Below, in pieces: positions 54,547 through 62,875 of a DNA stretch of 64,000 nt. This DNA comes from Brevibacterium sp. S111. GTDB taxonomy: Bacteria > Actinomycetota > Actinomycetes > Actinomycetales > Brevibacteriaceae. The notes under the pieces were generated by a model. It was given only the letters and a program-made list of their open reading frames with translations. It was not told the origin of the DNA and did not search any database. The stretch's first letter is position 1; every line of letters begins with the position of its first letter. The stretch is taken from NCBI RefSeq assembly GCF_004745075.1, contig NZ_RHFH01000005.1, forward strand, positions 186,001 to 250,000, written 5' to 3'. A program made the translations under genes and the position numbers.

Positions 54547-55290
54547 TCAGCGGCCCTGGTTGGCCACTTGGCCGATGGCGGCAGCAGCGGCCTCGGGATC
54601 GAGGTAGGTGCCGCCGGGCGTGACCGGGGTGAAATCCTCGGTCAGTTCGTAGTGCAGCGGGATGCCGGTGGGGATGTTGAGTCCCGTGATATCGGCATCG
54701 GAGATTCCGTCGAGGTGCTTGACCAGCGCGCGCAGCGAGTTGCCGTGGGCGGCGACGAGCACGGTCTTGCCGACGGTGAGTTCGGGGACGAGGACGTCGT
54801 ACCAGTAGGGCAGGAGGCGGTCGATGACATCGGCGAGGCACTCGGTGCGGGGCATCGAATCACCGAGGTTGGCGTAGCGAGCCTCACCGGCCTGCGAGAA
54901 TTCCGAGCTGTCGGCCAGCGCCGGCGGCGGAGTGTCGAAGGAGCGGCGCCAGGTCATGAACTGCTCTTCGCCGAACTCCTCCCGGATCTCCTTCTTGTTC
55001 TTGCCCTGCAGCGCACCGTAGTGGCGTTCGTTGAGGCGCCAGCTGCGGTGAACGTCGAGCCAGGACAGGTCAGCGGCCTCGAGCGCGAGGTTCGCGGTGA
55101 GGATCGCCCGCTTGAGACGGGAGGTGTGGACGACGTCCGGGATGAGGCCCTTTTCGCGCAGCAGCTCACCGGCGCGCTGGCCTTCTGCACGGCCTTTGTC
55201 GGTGAGGGTCACATCGACCCACCCGGTGAACAGATTCTTCTGGTTCCATTCGCTCTCGCCGTGGCGCAGCAGGATGAGGTTATACGTCAT
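54547..55290 (-). CDS. gpmA: 2,3-bisphosphoglycerate-dependent phosphoglycerate mutase
   Basis: A 247-aa glycolytic enzyme interconverting 3- and 2-phosphoglycerate. The catalytic His is in [18 protein letters not shown]. Others are [25 protein letters not shown] and [17 protein letters not shown] (second His). The start is ATG 55290; in-frame upstream codons lie in a GC-rich repeat and do not match the family. It has the conserved actinobacterial position between mshA-YbjN and senX3-regX3. Confidence 0.97.
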   Translation of the reverse strand: MTYNLILLRHGESEWNQKNLFTGWVDVTLTDKGRAEGQRAGELLREKGLIPDVVHTSRLKRAILTANLALEAADLSWLDVHRSWRLNERHYGALQGKNKKEIREEFGEEQFMTWRRSFDTPPPALADSSEFSQAGEARYANLGDSMPRTECLADVIDRLLPYWYDVLVPELTVGKTVLVAAHGNSLRALVKHLDGISDADITGLNIPTGIPLHYELTEDFTPVTPGGTYLDPEAAAAAIGQVANQGR

Positions 55291-55319
55291 GGCACCATTT
55301 TGGCACGAGAGTGCGCGGG

Positions 55320-55367
55320 CGTCTCCCGGGCTCGTCGCACGAGCAATCCCCGGGCCCGTGGCACGAG
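55320..55367. repeat. Two-copy 24-bp repeat upstream of gpmA
   Basis: Units 55320-55343 and 55344-55367 both end GCACGAG. They lie in the gpmA/BASS intergenic region. Confidence 0.6.
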
Positions 55368-55433
55368 CGCTGCGCGGACCTGACCGGTGTCTCATCATTC
55401 GGCTCAGTGTCTCGCATCACAAAACGCCGAGAG

Positions 55434-55439
55434 TAGTCT
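55434..55439 (+). promoter_or_regulatory. -10 box of a leaderless promoter for the BASS gene
   Basis: TAGTCT, 6 nt before ATG 55446. Confidence 0.5.
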
Positions 55440-55445
55440 GAGCGC

Positions 55446-56489
55446 ATGTCTGACGCACCGATACACCAGTCCCCCGCGAGCTCTGACGCTCCCGCCGCCG
55501 ACCGCAGCTCGATCATCGCGGTCACGGCACTGCCGGTCCTCGTCATCATCGCAGGCGTCCTCGGATTCCTCCTCCCCGAGGCGTTCACGCCTCTTGCGCC
55601 GTCGATCACTTGGGCTCTCGGCGTCGTCATGTTCTTCATGGGACTGACGCTGACCCTGCCGGACTTCACCCGCATCGCCAAGCGCCCGTGGATCGCGGTC
55701 CTCGGCGTCGTCACGCAGTTCGTGGCGATGCCGCTGCTCGGCCTCCTCGTCGTCACCGTCTATTCGCTTCCCGCCGAGATCGCCGTCGGCGTCATCCTCG
55801 TCGGCTGCGCGCCCGGCGGCACGGCGTCGAATGTCGTCACCTATCTGGCCAAGGGCGATACGGCTCTGTCGGTGTCGATCACGACTCTGTCGACGCTGTG
55901 TGCACCGATCCTCACCCCGCTGCTGACCCTGTGGCTGGCCGGTTCCTACATGGATGTGCCGTTCTGGTCGATGTTCGTCTCGATCTGTCAGACCGTGCTC
56001 GTGCCGGTCATCGTCGGCGTGATCATCCGCATATTCGCCTCGAAGTTCGTCGACCTGATCGCGCCCGTGCTGCCGTGGCTGGCGTCAGTGTCGATCGCCT
56101 ACATCGTCGCCATCGTCGTCGCCGGTTCGGCCGCTTCGATCGCGACCGCCGGGGTGCTCGTGCTGCTGGCCGTGGTCACACACAATCTGCTCGGACTCGG
56201 CGTCGGCTACGGCGTGGCCGCCGCCTGCCGCCTCGACACTCCGACCCGCCGGGCTCTGTCGTTCGAGGTCGGGCTCCAGAACTCCGGGCTCGCCTCGACC
56301 CTGGCCACGACCTACTTCTCGCCGCTGGCGGCTCTGCCCGGCGCGGTCTTCAGTGTGTGGCACAACGTCTCCGGTGCCCTGCTCGCCTCGGTCTTCGCCC
56401 GCCGCCCCTACGGCAAGCCCCCGGTCGGGGCCGCTCATCGCGAAACGGCGTCGGTCGGCACCGGCCCCACCGAGGAGACCCGGGGTTGA
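55446..56489 (+). CDS. Bile acid:sodium symporter (BASS) family transporter
   Basis: A 347-aa carrier with about 9-10 helices from residue ~20 (SIIAVTALPVLVIIAGVLGFLLPEAF). The family motifs are GVVMFFMGLTLTLPDF and GCAPGGTASNVVTYLAKGDTALSVSITTLSTLCAP (helix 4 crossover), plus FEVGLQNSGLASTLA. Bacterial members carry organic anions such as bile acids, pantoate or keto acids; the substrate is not predictable. Its stop overlaps the start of the GNAT gene (TTGA). Confidence 0.9.
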   Translation: MSDAPIHQSPASSDAPAADRSSIIAVTALPVLVIIAGVLGFLLPEAFTPLAPSITWALGVVMFFMGLTLTLPDFTRIAKRPWIAVLGVVTQFVAMPLLGLLVVTVYSLPAEIAVGVILVGCAPGGTASNVVTYLAKGDTALSVSITTLSTLCAPILTPLLTLWLAGSYMDVPFWSMFVSICQTVLVPVIVGVIIRIFASKFVDLIAPVLPWLASVSIAYIVAIVVAGSAASIATAGVLVLLAVVTHNLLGLGVGYGVAAACRLDTPTRRALSFEVGLQNSGLASTLATTYFSPLAALPGAVFSVWHNVSGALLASVFARRPYGKPPVGAAHRETASVGTGPTEETRG

Positions 56490-57013
56490 GCACCGAGGCG
56501 GCTCCGGGCCGAGGCTTCGACTCCTTCCGTCCCGAGGTCCTCGAGGTGTCGGGACGGACGTTCACGGTCCGTCGGGCCGCCGAATCCGATGTGCCCGCCC
56601 TCATCGCGCTGCTGCGCGATGACGTCCTCGGCGCCTCTCGAGAAGCTCCTGCCAGCACAGACGCGGCCGCCTACCATCGCGCGTTCGCGCTCATCGCAGC
56701 CGACCCGAATCAGCTGCTCGTGGCCGTGGAGGAGGATTCCACTGTGGTCGGGACCTTGCAGCTGAGCCTCATTCCCAGCCTGTCCAGGCGAGGCACGCTG
56801 CGGCTGCAGATCGAGGCGGTGCGCGTCGGTGCGGCCGCGCAGGGAATCGGACTCGGCACGGCGGTCTTCGAATGGGCGCACGCCTGCGGTCGTCGCGTCG
56901 GGGCAGGCATCGCACAGCTGACGACTGACCGCTCACGCACCGATGCGCACCGCTTCTATGCTCGGCTCGGCTATGTCGCCAGCCACGAGGGTCTCAAACT
57001 CTCCCTCGATTGA
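56486..57013 (+). CDS. GNAT-family N-acetyltransferase
   Basis: A 175-aa acetyltransferase. The start TTG 56486 overlaps the upstream stop (TTGA) with GAGGAG in reach; GTG 56547 is a second option. The fold begins TFTVRRAAESDVPALIALLRDD, with motif A at LQIEAVRVGAAAQGIGLGTAVFEWAHACG (acetyl-CoA loop AQGIGLG) and the final RFYARLGYVASHEG strand. The substrate is unknown. It is probably co-transcribed with the BASS transporter. Confidence 0.85.
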   Translation: MSTEAAPGRGFDSFRPEVLEVSGRTFTVRRAAESDVPALIALLRDDVLGASREAPASTDAAAYHRAFALIAADPNQLLVAVEEDSTVVGTLQLSLIPSLSRRGTLRLQIEAVRVGAAAQGIGLGTAVFEWAHACGRRVGAGIAQLTTDRSRTDAHRFYARLGYVASHEGLKLSLD

Positions 57014-57052
57014 GTGAGCTGCGGTTCGGATCGGGCCTGGCCGCTCTCGCCG

Positions 57053-57706
57053 TCAGCGTCCGTGCTCGTCCTGCGCCCTATCGGATTCCCCGCTCGACTC
57101 CGCGCTCTGCTCATCCGCGCCGTCTTCGCTCGTGGTCCGCGGGCTGCCGGCGATCGCCGTCGTCTCGGGCAGCTGCGTCTGAGAATCGTCGAAGGTGCCG
57201 AGGAATTCATTGTCCTCTCCGCTGAGCACCTTCTCGAACGCGGCGAGATTCCGCGTCGATTCTCCGCGGCTGACCCGCCACGCCCATTCCTTCTTCATCC
57301 CGGTGATGAAGCCGATGAGGAGGAGTTCGTTGAATGAGGAATCCGCCGTCGAGAGCATCGCGGCGAGCAGCGTGTCGAGCTCGTCGAGCAGATGGTCCCT
57401 GGGCACGCTCGCCCGCAGATACACATCGCCGAGGCTGTCGATCGCGAAGGCCACCGGTCCGGGCCTGAGGTTCTTCTGCAGCAGCCACCGGTTGAATGCG
57501 GCCGGGTTCTCATCGGGGTGGCGGATGACGAAGGCCTGCAGGTGAGCGGTGCGGGCGAAGACGCTGATCGCGACGTTCGTCTTGAGCTTCTTCTCCCCCG
57601 GCAGGGTCACGACGATCTCCGCGTCCTCCACCGAGTCGACGGGAACATCGTTGGCCTCGGCCCAGGTGCGCACACCTTCCAGGATCGCCTCGGTGTCGGT
57701 GCTCAT
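57053..57706 (-). CDS. YbjN-domain protein (type III secretion chaperone-like fold)
   Basis: A 217-aa protein. Residues ~5-165 form a YbjN domain (EGVRTWAEANDVPVDSVEDAEIVVTLPGEKKLKTNVAISV, ending LIGFITGMKKEWAWRVSRGES). An acidic disordered tail (~175-217) follows. The fold resembles type III secretion chaperones and is linked to stress tolerance in E. coli, but no activity is fixed. It lies directly after mshA in the same orientation, a conserved actinobacterial pairing with gpmA. Confidence 0.85.
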   Translation of the reverse strand: MSTDTEAILEGVRTWAEANDVPVDSVEDAEIVVTLPGEKKLKTNVAISVFARTAHLQAFVIRHPDENPAAFNRWLLQKNLRPGPVAFAIDSLGDVYLRASVPRDHLLDELDTLLAAMLSTADSSFNELLLIGFITGMKKEWAWRVSRGESTRNLAAFEKVLSGEDNEFLGTFDDSQTQLPETTAIAGSPRTTSEDGADEQSAESSGESDRAQDEHGR

Positions 57707-57756
57707 GCTCTCACGCCTTTCGCTCGGCCTTCATGCTCACCGCCGACTCTAGTCCT

Positions 57757-59247
57757 TCAGCACGCTCCGAGGGCTTCCGACCGCCGTGATGCCGCTTCGG
57801 GCAGCTCGGATCGGCTGGAGCGACCGGTCGATTCGGGCAGTGCGTCGAGGACGGCCGCGACGGTGCGGGACCAGTCGAAGCGTTCGGCGCGCGCCGTGGC
57901 GTGGCCGGCGAGTTCGGTGCGCAGATCCGCATCGCGCAGCAGGGTTTCGATCGCCGTCGCCCAGTGGTGCGGGTTGTGGTCGGCGATGAGCAGCCCCGAA
58001 TGGCCGTGTTCGACGATTTCGGGCAGTCCTCCCACCGCCGAGGCGATCGCCGGCAGTCCCGACGCCGCCGCTTCCGCGGCAACGAGTCCGAACGACTCGC
58101 TGCGAGAGGGCACGATGAGCACATCGGCGGCCCGGTAGTAGTCGACGAGGATGTGCGAGGGCACGGGCGGGCGGACTTCGACGCTGGGCTCGGAGGCGAT
58201 CGCCGAGTTCAGCCCTCGCAGGTACGACGAGGACGCACCGCCGGCCCGCGGCGCCGCGGGCTGCGGCATCGCGGGCTGCGGCTTCGCGGGTTGCGGCGTC
58301 GCGGGTTGCGCTGTTGAGATCGTCGTCGCGGGCTGCGACATCGCAGGGTGCACTGACGAGATCTGCGCCGTACGTCCGGTGTCGATCCCGGAGACCGCGC
58401 CGAGGAGGATTCCGCGGGTCCGCGCGGCCAGGTGCGGGTCCCGTTCGCGCAGGTCGGCCAGGGCGTCGACGGCGACATCGGTGCCCTTGATGAACTGCAT
58501 CCGCCCGACGTAGAGGACGATGGCTTCGTCGTCGGAGAAGCCGAGTCGTTCGCGGGCCGCCGATTTCGCTCCGGGTACATAGAGGGCATGGTCGACGCCG
58601 GGACGGGCGACGACCACGGTGTCCGGCTCGGCGCGCAGTTCGGTGATGAGGTCACGGCGTTCAACGGGTGTCGCGGCGACGAGCAGGTCCGCCTCCGCGG
58701 CGATCCGCTCTTCGGCTTCCAGCCGCTGGGGCCGTTCGTGGCTGGTTTCGGAGTCGCGGTTCTTCACCGCGCCGATCGTGTGCATGCTCACCGCGATGGG
58801 GGCTCCACCTGCAGTCCCACCTGTGGCCCCACCTGCAATCTCGTCTGCGACCTCACCGGCGATCTCACGGGTGCGCAGGGCCGCCTCGGCGGAGATCCAA
58901 TAGTGGGCCCACACGAACTCCGCGGCGCGAAAATCCGGATGGTCGATGAGCAGCTGCGCGAGTTCGTCAATGGCATCGGCGAGCTCGTCCTTCGTCGTCG
59001 CGCCGACGGAAAGATGGTGGATGGTGATGGATTCGGAGAGTTCCATCCGCTCTCCCACGGTGCCGGCTGCATCACCCGCGCCCGTGCCGTCGAGTCCGCC
59101 CGGGTCGGCGGTGAACACGTCGACACGGTGACCGGCGGCGGAGAGCGCGCGCACCGTCTGGTCGACGTAGACGTTCATTCCACCGGCGTCACCCTGGCCC
59201 GGTTGGGCCGCGGGAGAGGTGTGGAGGGAGAGGACACAGATGCGCAC
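57757..59247 (-). CDS. mshA: D-inositol-3-phosphate glycosyltransferase (mycothiol synthesis)
   Basis: A 496-aa GT4 enzyme making GlcNAc-inositol phosphate, the first step of mycothiol synthesis. N-terminal HTSPAAQPGQGDAGGMNVYVD is diagnostic; later motifs are VVARPGVDHALY, VLYVGRMQFIKGTDVAV and the donor loop VPSRSESFGLVAAEAAASGLP. Two low-complexity insertions occur: Gly/Ala-rich at ~143-153, and PQPA-type repeats at ~300-330, the latter from a 15-bp DNA repeat. The start is GTG 59247, 6 nt after TAGACT. Confidence 0.94.
   Translation of the reverse strand: MRICVLSLHTSPAAQPGQGDAGGMNVYVDQTVRALSAAGHRVDVFTADPGGLDGTGAGDAAGTVGERMELSESITIHHLSVGATTKDELADAIDELAQLLIDHPDFRAAEFVWAHYWISAEAALRTREIAGEVADEIAGGATGGTAGGAPIAVSMHTIGAVKNRDSETSHERPQRLEAEERIAAEADLLVAATPVERRDLITELRAEPDTVVVARPGVDHALYVPGAKSAARERLGFSDDEAIVLYVGRMQFIKGTDVAVDALADLRERDPHLAARTRGILLGAVSGIDTGRTAQISSVHPAMSQPATTISTAQPATPQPAKPQPAMPQPAAPRAGGASSSYLRGLNSAIASEPSVEVRPPVPSHILVDYYRAADVLIVPSRSESFGLVAAEAAASGLPAIASAVGGLPEIVEHGHSGLLIADHNPHHWATAIETLLRDADLRTELAGHATARAERFDWSRTVAAVLDALPESTGRSSRSELPEAASRRSEALGAC
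58255..58356. repeat. In-frame 15-bp tandem repeat inside mshA
   Basis: About six units based on CGCGGGCTGCGGCAT, with one 12-bp interruption, encode P-Q-P-A-x repeats in the middle of the enzyme. Confidence 0.75.
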
Positions 59248-59253
59248 GGAGAC

Positions 59254-59259
59254 AGTCTA
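59254..59259 (-). promoter_or_regulatory. -10 box of a leaderless promoter for mshA
   Basis: TAGACT on the minus strand, 6 nt before GTG 59247. Confidence 0.55.
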
Positions 59260-59281
59260 GCCAACGACCTCGGTCTGGTGA

Positions 59282-60091
59282 CTATCCGAAGAATTCGCCG
59301 AGGATGCGCCGCACCTCGTGACGCCCGCGCCACAGGATCGAACCGGCCGGCAGCACCTCGAGGCGGGAGTTCGGGATCGCACGATGGATCGCCTCGGCGA
59401 TGGCGACCGGATGAGCGGAATCGTCTTCGTGGGTGAGGATCAGGATCTCGCCGGGGAAGGCCCGCAGGTTCTCGGCGGCCTCGGCTGTGTCGTCGACGGC
59501 CGTTTCGAGGGCGAGTCCGAGGCCGTCGGACATGTCGGTGCCGATGAGGTTCTCGGCCTTCGCCTTCGTCCACGCCCGGGCGGGAAGCATCTGGGCCACC
59601 TCGGCGGGTTCGCGGGAGAGCATGAGATCGACGATGCCGTCGATGTCCTCGTCGGCGACCAAGCCGCGCAATTGCTCCAGGTAGGAGCGGTTGGCGGTGG
59701 CCACCTCGGCGGGGAATCCGGTGAACGAGGCGGGGAGGACGAGAGCGACCTTCTCGAGGCCGCGCACGGTTGGGTGGGCGGTGCTCAGCAGGTGGAGCAG
59801 ACCCCCGGCGGACATCGACACGCCCAGGGCGCGGCTCGCCGAGGTGGTCTCCACGGCTTCGGCGAGGACCCTGCCGATCTGCGGGTAGGTCCACCCGGGA
59901 CCGGGTGAGGGACGGCCGCCGTGTCCGGGCAGGTGGAGGAAGTGGCGGGTGCCGCTGATACCGGTGCCGAAAGGACGGGTGTCGCGGATCGCGCCGGCGA
60001 ATCCGTGGCCGAACAGGGTGCGCGGTTCGCCGGATCCGAACGTGGCGATGTAGCCGGATTCGGGACCCGGAAGGTTGAGGTCTGGGCTCAT
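59282..60091 (-). CDS. Alpha/beta hydrolase of unknown substrate
   Basis: A 269-aa hydrolase. The early strand and loop TLFGHGFAG carry an HG oxyanion motif, and the nucleophile elbow is LGVSMSAGGLLHLL (G-x-S-x-S, Ser nucleophile). ILTHEDDSAHP supplies a late Asp/His. No signal peptide is present. ATG 60091 lies 13 nt after the DUF2516 stop, so the two are co-transcribed. The substrate cannot be inferred. Confidence 0.8.
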   Translation of the reverse strand: MSPDLNLPGPESGYIATFGSGEPRTLFGHGFAGAIRDTRPFGTGISGTRHFLHLPGHGGRPSPGPGWTYPQIGRVLAEAVETTSASRALGVSMSAGGLLHLLSTAHPTVRGLEKVALVLPASFTGFPAEVATANRSYLEQLRGLVADEDIDGIVDLMLSREPAEVAQMLPARAWTKAKAENLIGTDMSDGLGLALETAVDDTAEAAENLRAFPGEILILTHEDDSAHPVAIAEAIHRAIPNSRLEVLPAGSILWRGRHEVRRILGEFFG

Positions 60092-60104
60092 GCGATGCGG
60101 GGGC

Positions 60105-60416
60105 TCAGCGGTTGCGGTAACGCGGGTCGACGGCGCGGACCTTCGGACGCACATCGGTGAGGTACACGATGCCGGCCACGAGGGCGATGATGTTGAGGAA
60201 GATCATGCTCATGCCCATCGGCGGGAGTGCGATGAGGGCGAGCGCGAGTCCGACGCCGAGGAGGATGACCCAGAACTTCTTGCTCTGCTTGTCCACGGCG
60301 CGGTAGTTCTCATCCTTGAAGCGGAGGCAGTCGATGAACGCCCACAGTTGGACGACGAATGCGGCCACCGTCAGAGCGAGAAAGACGAGACGCTGAAAGC
60401 CCGCGATGTATTCCAT
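60105..60416 (-). CDS. DUF2516 small membrane protein
   Basis: A 103-aa protein with three membrane helices (~6-24, ~46-63, ~65-84), starting MEYIAGFQRLVFLALTVAAFVVQLWAFIDCLRF. It matches the actinobacterial DUF2516 family, whose function is unknown. The start ATG 60416 lies 6 nt after TAGGCT on the minus strand; a GTG two codons upstream (60422) was rejected. It is the first gene of an operon with the alpha/beta hydrolase. The region 60429-60600 holds no gene. Confidence 0.82.
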   Translation of the reverse strand: MEYIAGFQRLVFLALTVAAFVVQLWAFIDCLRFKDENYRAVDKQSKKFWVILLGVGLALALIALPPMGMSMIFLNIIALVAGIVYLTDVRPKVRAVDPRYRNR

Positions 60417-60422
60417 CCCCAC

Positions 60423-60428
60423 AGCCTA
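60423..60428 (-). promoter_or_regulatory. -10 box of a leaderless promoter for DUF2516
   Basis: TAGGCT on the minus strand, 6 nt before ATG 60416. Confidence 0.5.
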
Positions 60429-60600
60429 GCAATCGCACTCGTCGAGGTCAGGCCCCGGAGGCGAATCCTCGGCGAGTGCCCACCCGCGTCCCACCGGTCT
60501 CTCAGCGCGACTGCGCGTCGATGGGCAGCAGGGCCGCATCTGGGCCGCCTCGAGCTGACCGACGGGGCTGAGGCACAGGTGGACAGCGGGGCAGACAGCC

Positions 60601-61074
60601 TCAGAGGACGCCGGTCATGCGGATGACCGCGCACACGGCCATGCCGATGGCGACGGCGAGCAGCATCGGCACGCGCACGATTGCGGCGAACACACCGACC
60701 CCGACACCGATGAGCCGGGCCGGGTCGGCGATGTCCTTGCCGTCGAAGATCGCGGTGGTCGCGAAGACGGCGCCGATGAGCACGACCGTGGCCCGATCCA
60801 TCCACTTGGTCACCCGTTCGGTCGAGTCGGCGGGGGCGGCGTTCTCGACAGCGGCAGGGCCCGCGCCTCCGGCAGCGGTGGCGGAGTCTCCACCACCGGC
60901 GGCAGGTGCATCCGCACCAGTCGGATCCCTCTCCGCTCCCACCGAGGCGGTCACCGGAGTGCGGCGGCGACCCTTCGTGGCGATGGCCGCGCCGAGTTTC
61001 ACCCCGGCAAACCGCATGAGGTAGGTTCCGATGCTCAGCGCCGCCAGGGCGATGAGGAAGTCTCCAGCGTTCAT
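60601..61074 (-). CDS. AzlD-like branched-chain amino-acid exporter subunit
   Basis: A 157-aa small subunit with the AzlD pattern (first helix FLIALAALSIGTYLMRFAGVKLG, last two helices VVLIGAVFATTAIF and RVPMLLAVAIGMAVCAVIRM). A Pro/Ala/Gly-rich insertion of about 45 residues (~38-85) separates helix 1 from the rest and makes it longer than the usual ~110 aa. It works with AzlC in export of branched-chain amino acids. ATG 61074 overlaps the azlC stop (ATGA). Confidence 0.83.
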   Translation of the reverse strand: MNAGDFLIALAALSIGTYLMRFAGVKLGAAIATKGRRRTPVTASVGAERDPTGADAPAAGGGDSATAAGGAGPAAVENAAPADSTERVTKWMDRATVVLIGAVFATTAIFDGKDIADPARLIGVGVGVFAAIVRVPMLLAVAIGMAVCAVIRMTGVL

Positions 61075-61988
61075 CGGCGGTCCTCCCCTGCAGTGCTGGA
61101 CTGGTCGGTTCCGCGGCTGACGGTGCTGGGCCGATCGGTTCCGGGGCCGGCGGTGCTGGTGGTGGGTTGGGACGGATCCTGCCGAACAGCGGAACGCTCT
61201 GCCCCATTGCGGTCGCCATCGCGCGCATGTTGTGTCTCACGACGGCGACGCAGCGTCGAACGCACGGCCCAACCGGCCGCGACGAGCACGAACACGGACA
61301 GCGAGGTCACCGCGCCCAGGCCGAGCGGCAGCACCGGGGTCAGACAGACCGCGACGAGGATGCCGACGAGAGTCAGTGACAGCGTCGCGCGGTTCTTCAA
61401 GTCTCCGCGGATGAGGCAGAAGAGGATGATCGGGAATGCGGCGTCGAGGCCGAGCAGATCGGCGTCGATGACGTTGCCGAGCCACTGCCCGACCATGGCA
61501 CCGCTGGGCCACATGAGAGCGATCGAGGCGCCCATGAGAAGGAAGGCATGCCATTTCGCACGGTCGTTTCTCCCGGTGCGCGAGATCGCGGTCGACTCGT
61601 CATTGATCCAGTGGGAGGCGATGAGGGCGCGCCAATCCTGCGGGAAATAGGGTCCGACGGCGACGCCGAAGGCGAAGTTGCGGGTGTTGACGAGCAGCCC
61701 GGCGAGGACCGCGAGGATCGGCGCACCGCCAGCGGCGATGACGCCGACGAAGGTGAATTCCGCGGCACCGCCGAGGGCGAACATCGCCAGCAGAAGAGTC
61801 TGCCACCACGCGAACCCGGAGACCGCAGAGATCGCGCCGTACGACAACGCAACCGCGATGATCGTGACGGTGACGATGGCGACGGCCCGATAAATCGAAC
61901 CCGGAAGCGTCCGCTCGACGCGGCGCGCTCCGAACCGATTCCGAGTCCGCGGAAGCGCCCGCTCAGCCGTACGAAATAATGAACCCAT
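61071..61988 (-). CDS. AzlC-like branched-chain amino-acid exporter subunit
   Basis: A 305-aa protein with about 7-8 helices. The family segments are LSYGAISAVSGFAWWQTLLLAMFALGGAAEFTFVGVIAAGG and LVNTRNFAFGVAVGPYFPQDWRALIASHWINDEST (D-E-S/T motif). A hydrophilic Ser/Thr/Arg tail follows ~240. With AzlD it exports branched-chain amino acids such as valine or leucine. It is divergent from the XRE-cupin regulator. TATAGA lies only 2 nt from its ATG, so the true transcription start or translation start is uncertain. Confidence 0.87.
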   Translation of the reverse strand: MGSLFRTAERALPRTRNRFGARRVERTLPGSIYRAVAIVTVTIIAVALSYGAISAVSGFAWWQTLLLAMFALGGAAEFTFVGVIAAGGAPILAVLAGLLVNTRNFAFGVAVGPYFPQDWRALIASHWINDESTAISRTGRNDRAKWHAFLLMGASIALMWPSGAMVGQWLGNVIDADLLGLDAAFPIILFCLIRGDLKNRATLSLTLVGILVAVCLTPVLPLGLGAVTSLSVFVLVAAGWAVRSTLRRRRETQHARDGDRNGAERSAVRQDPSQPTTSTAGPGTDRPSTVSRGTDQSSTAGEDRR

Positions 61989-62042
61989 GTTCTATACAGT
62001 GCACTCCGTGCTGTTGTTCGTCAACCCGAACGAGCTTGCCGC

Positions 62043-62048
62043 TATAGT
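62043..62048 (+). promoter_or_regulatory. -10 box of a leaderless promoter for the XRE-cupin regulator
   Basis: TATAGT, 6 nt before ATG 62055. Confidence 0.55.
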
Positions 62049-62054
62049 GAACGT

Positions 62055-62798
62055 ATGAGTTCTCGACGCCACGACTCCACGCCCGATGATCTCTCGGCCG
62101 ATGTGTCGACCCGTCCGTCGGCCGATGCTCCGGCGGATCTGCCGGATGCGTCGGCCGGTGCGCAGGCCGATCTGCCTGCCGACGGGCAGGCCGATGTGCA
62201 GGATGCGTCGGCCGGTCTGCCGGCCGGTCGGTCGGCAGATCCCGCACCCGGACTGTCGCCGAGTGAGCAGATCGCGGCCGCGCTCAAGCGCGAACGCGTT
62301 CGTGCCGGGCTGTCGCTTTCGGAGGTCGCACGGCGGGCGGGGATCGGCAAGTCGACGATGTCCGGGCTCGAAACCGGTACCGGCAATCCGAGCCTGGAAA
62401 CCATGTGGGCGCTGGCTGCCGCACTCGACATCCCCTTGGCCCGCCTGCTCGACCCGCCCCCGCACGAAGTGGCCCTGCAGCACGTCGGCGAAATGCCCAG
62501 CCTGCCGTCGACGACGGCGAACTATGTGGCCACGCTGCTGTCACCGTCTCCGGCGCACTCCCGACGCGACATCTACTTCATCCAGGCCGAACCCGGCGAG
62601 CCGAGGGAGTCTCAACCGCACCCGCAGGGAACGATCGAGCACGTCATCCTCGGCAACGGGGCAGCGCGCATCGAGGTGCTCGGGCAGTCTTTCGAACTCG
62701 GCGTCGGCGACTATCTCACCCATCCCGGAGACCAGCCGCATCGCTTCACGGCACTCGCACCCGGCACGAACGCCGTCTTCGTCGTCGAAAGCACCTGA
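62055..62798 (+). CDS. XRE-cupin transcriptional regulator divergent to azlCD
   Basis: A 247-aa regulator. The first ~72 residues are a repetitive Ala/Asp/Pro-rich region with no fold. The XRE helix-turn-helix is at ~78-135 (IAAALKRERVRAGLSLSEVARRAGIGKSTMSGLETGTGNPS). The C-terminal cupin (~165-245, PHPQGTIEHVILGNGAARIEVLG, then HPGDQPHRF) can bind a small ligand or metal. Its position opposite azlCD suggests it controls that exporter. The start ATG 62055 is leaderless. Confidence 0.87.
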   Translation: MSSRRHDSTPDDLSADVSTRPSADAPADLPDASAGAQADLPADGQADVQDASAGLPAGRSADPAPGLSPSEQIAAALKRERVRAGLSLSEVARRAGIGKSTMSGLETGTGNPSLETMWALAAALDIPLARLLDPPPHEVALQHVGEMPSLPSTTANYVATLLSPSPAHSRRDIYFIQAEPGEPRESQPHPQGTIEHVILGNGAARIEVLGQSFELGVGDYLTHPGDQPHRFTALAPGTNAVFVVEST

Positions 62799-62875
62799 GG
62801 GATCGGACCGCAGGCCGAGCCCGGCTCGGATTTCCGGCGCCCCCTGACGACCCGTCGCCGAGGCACGTGCGCCTT

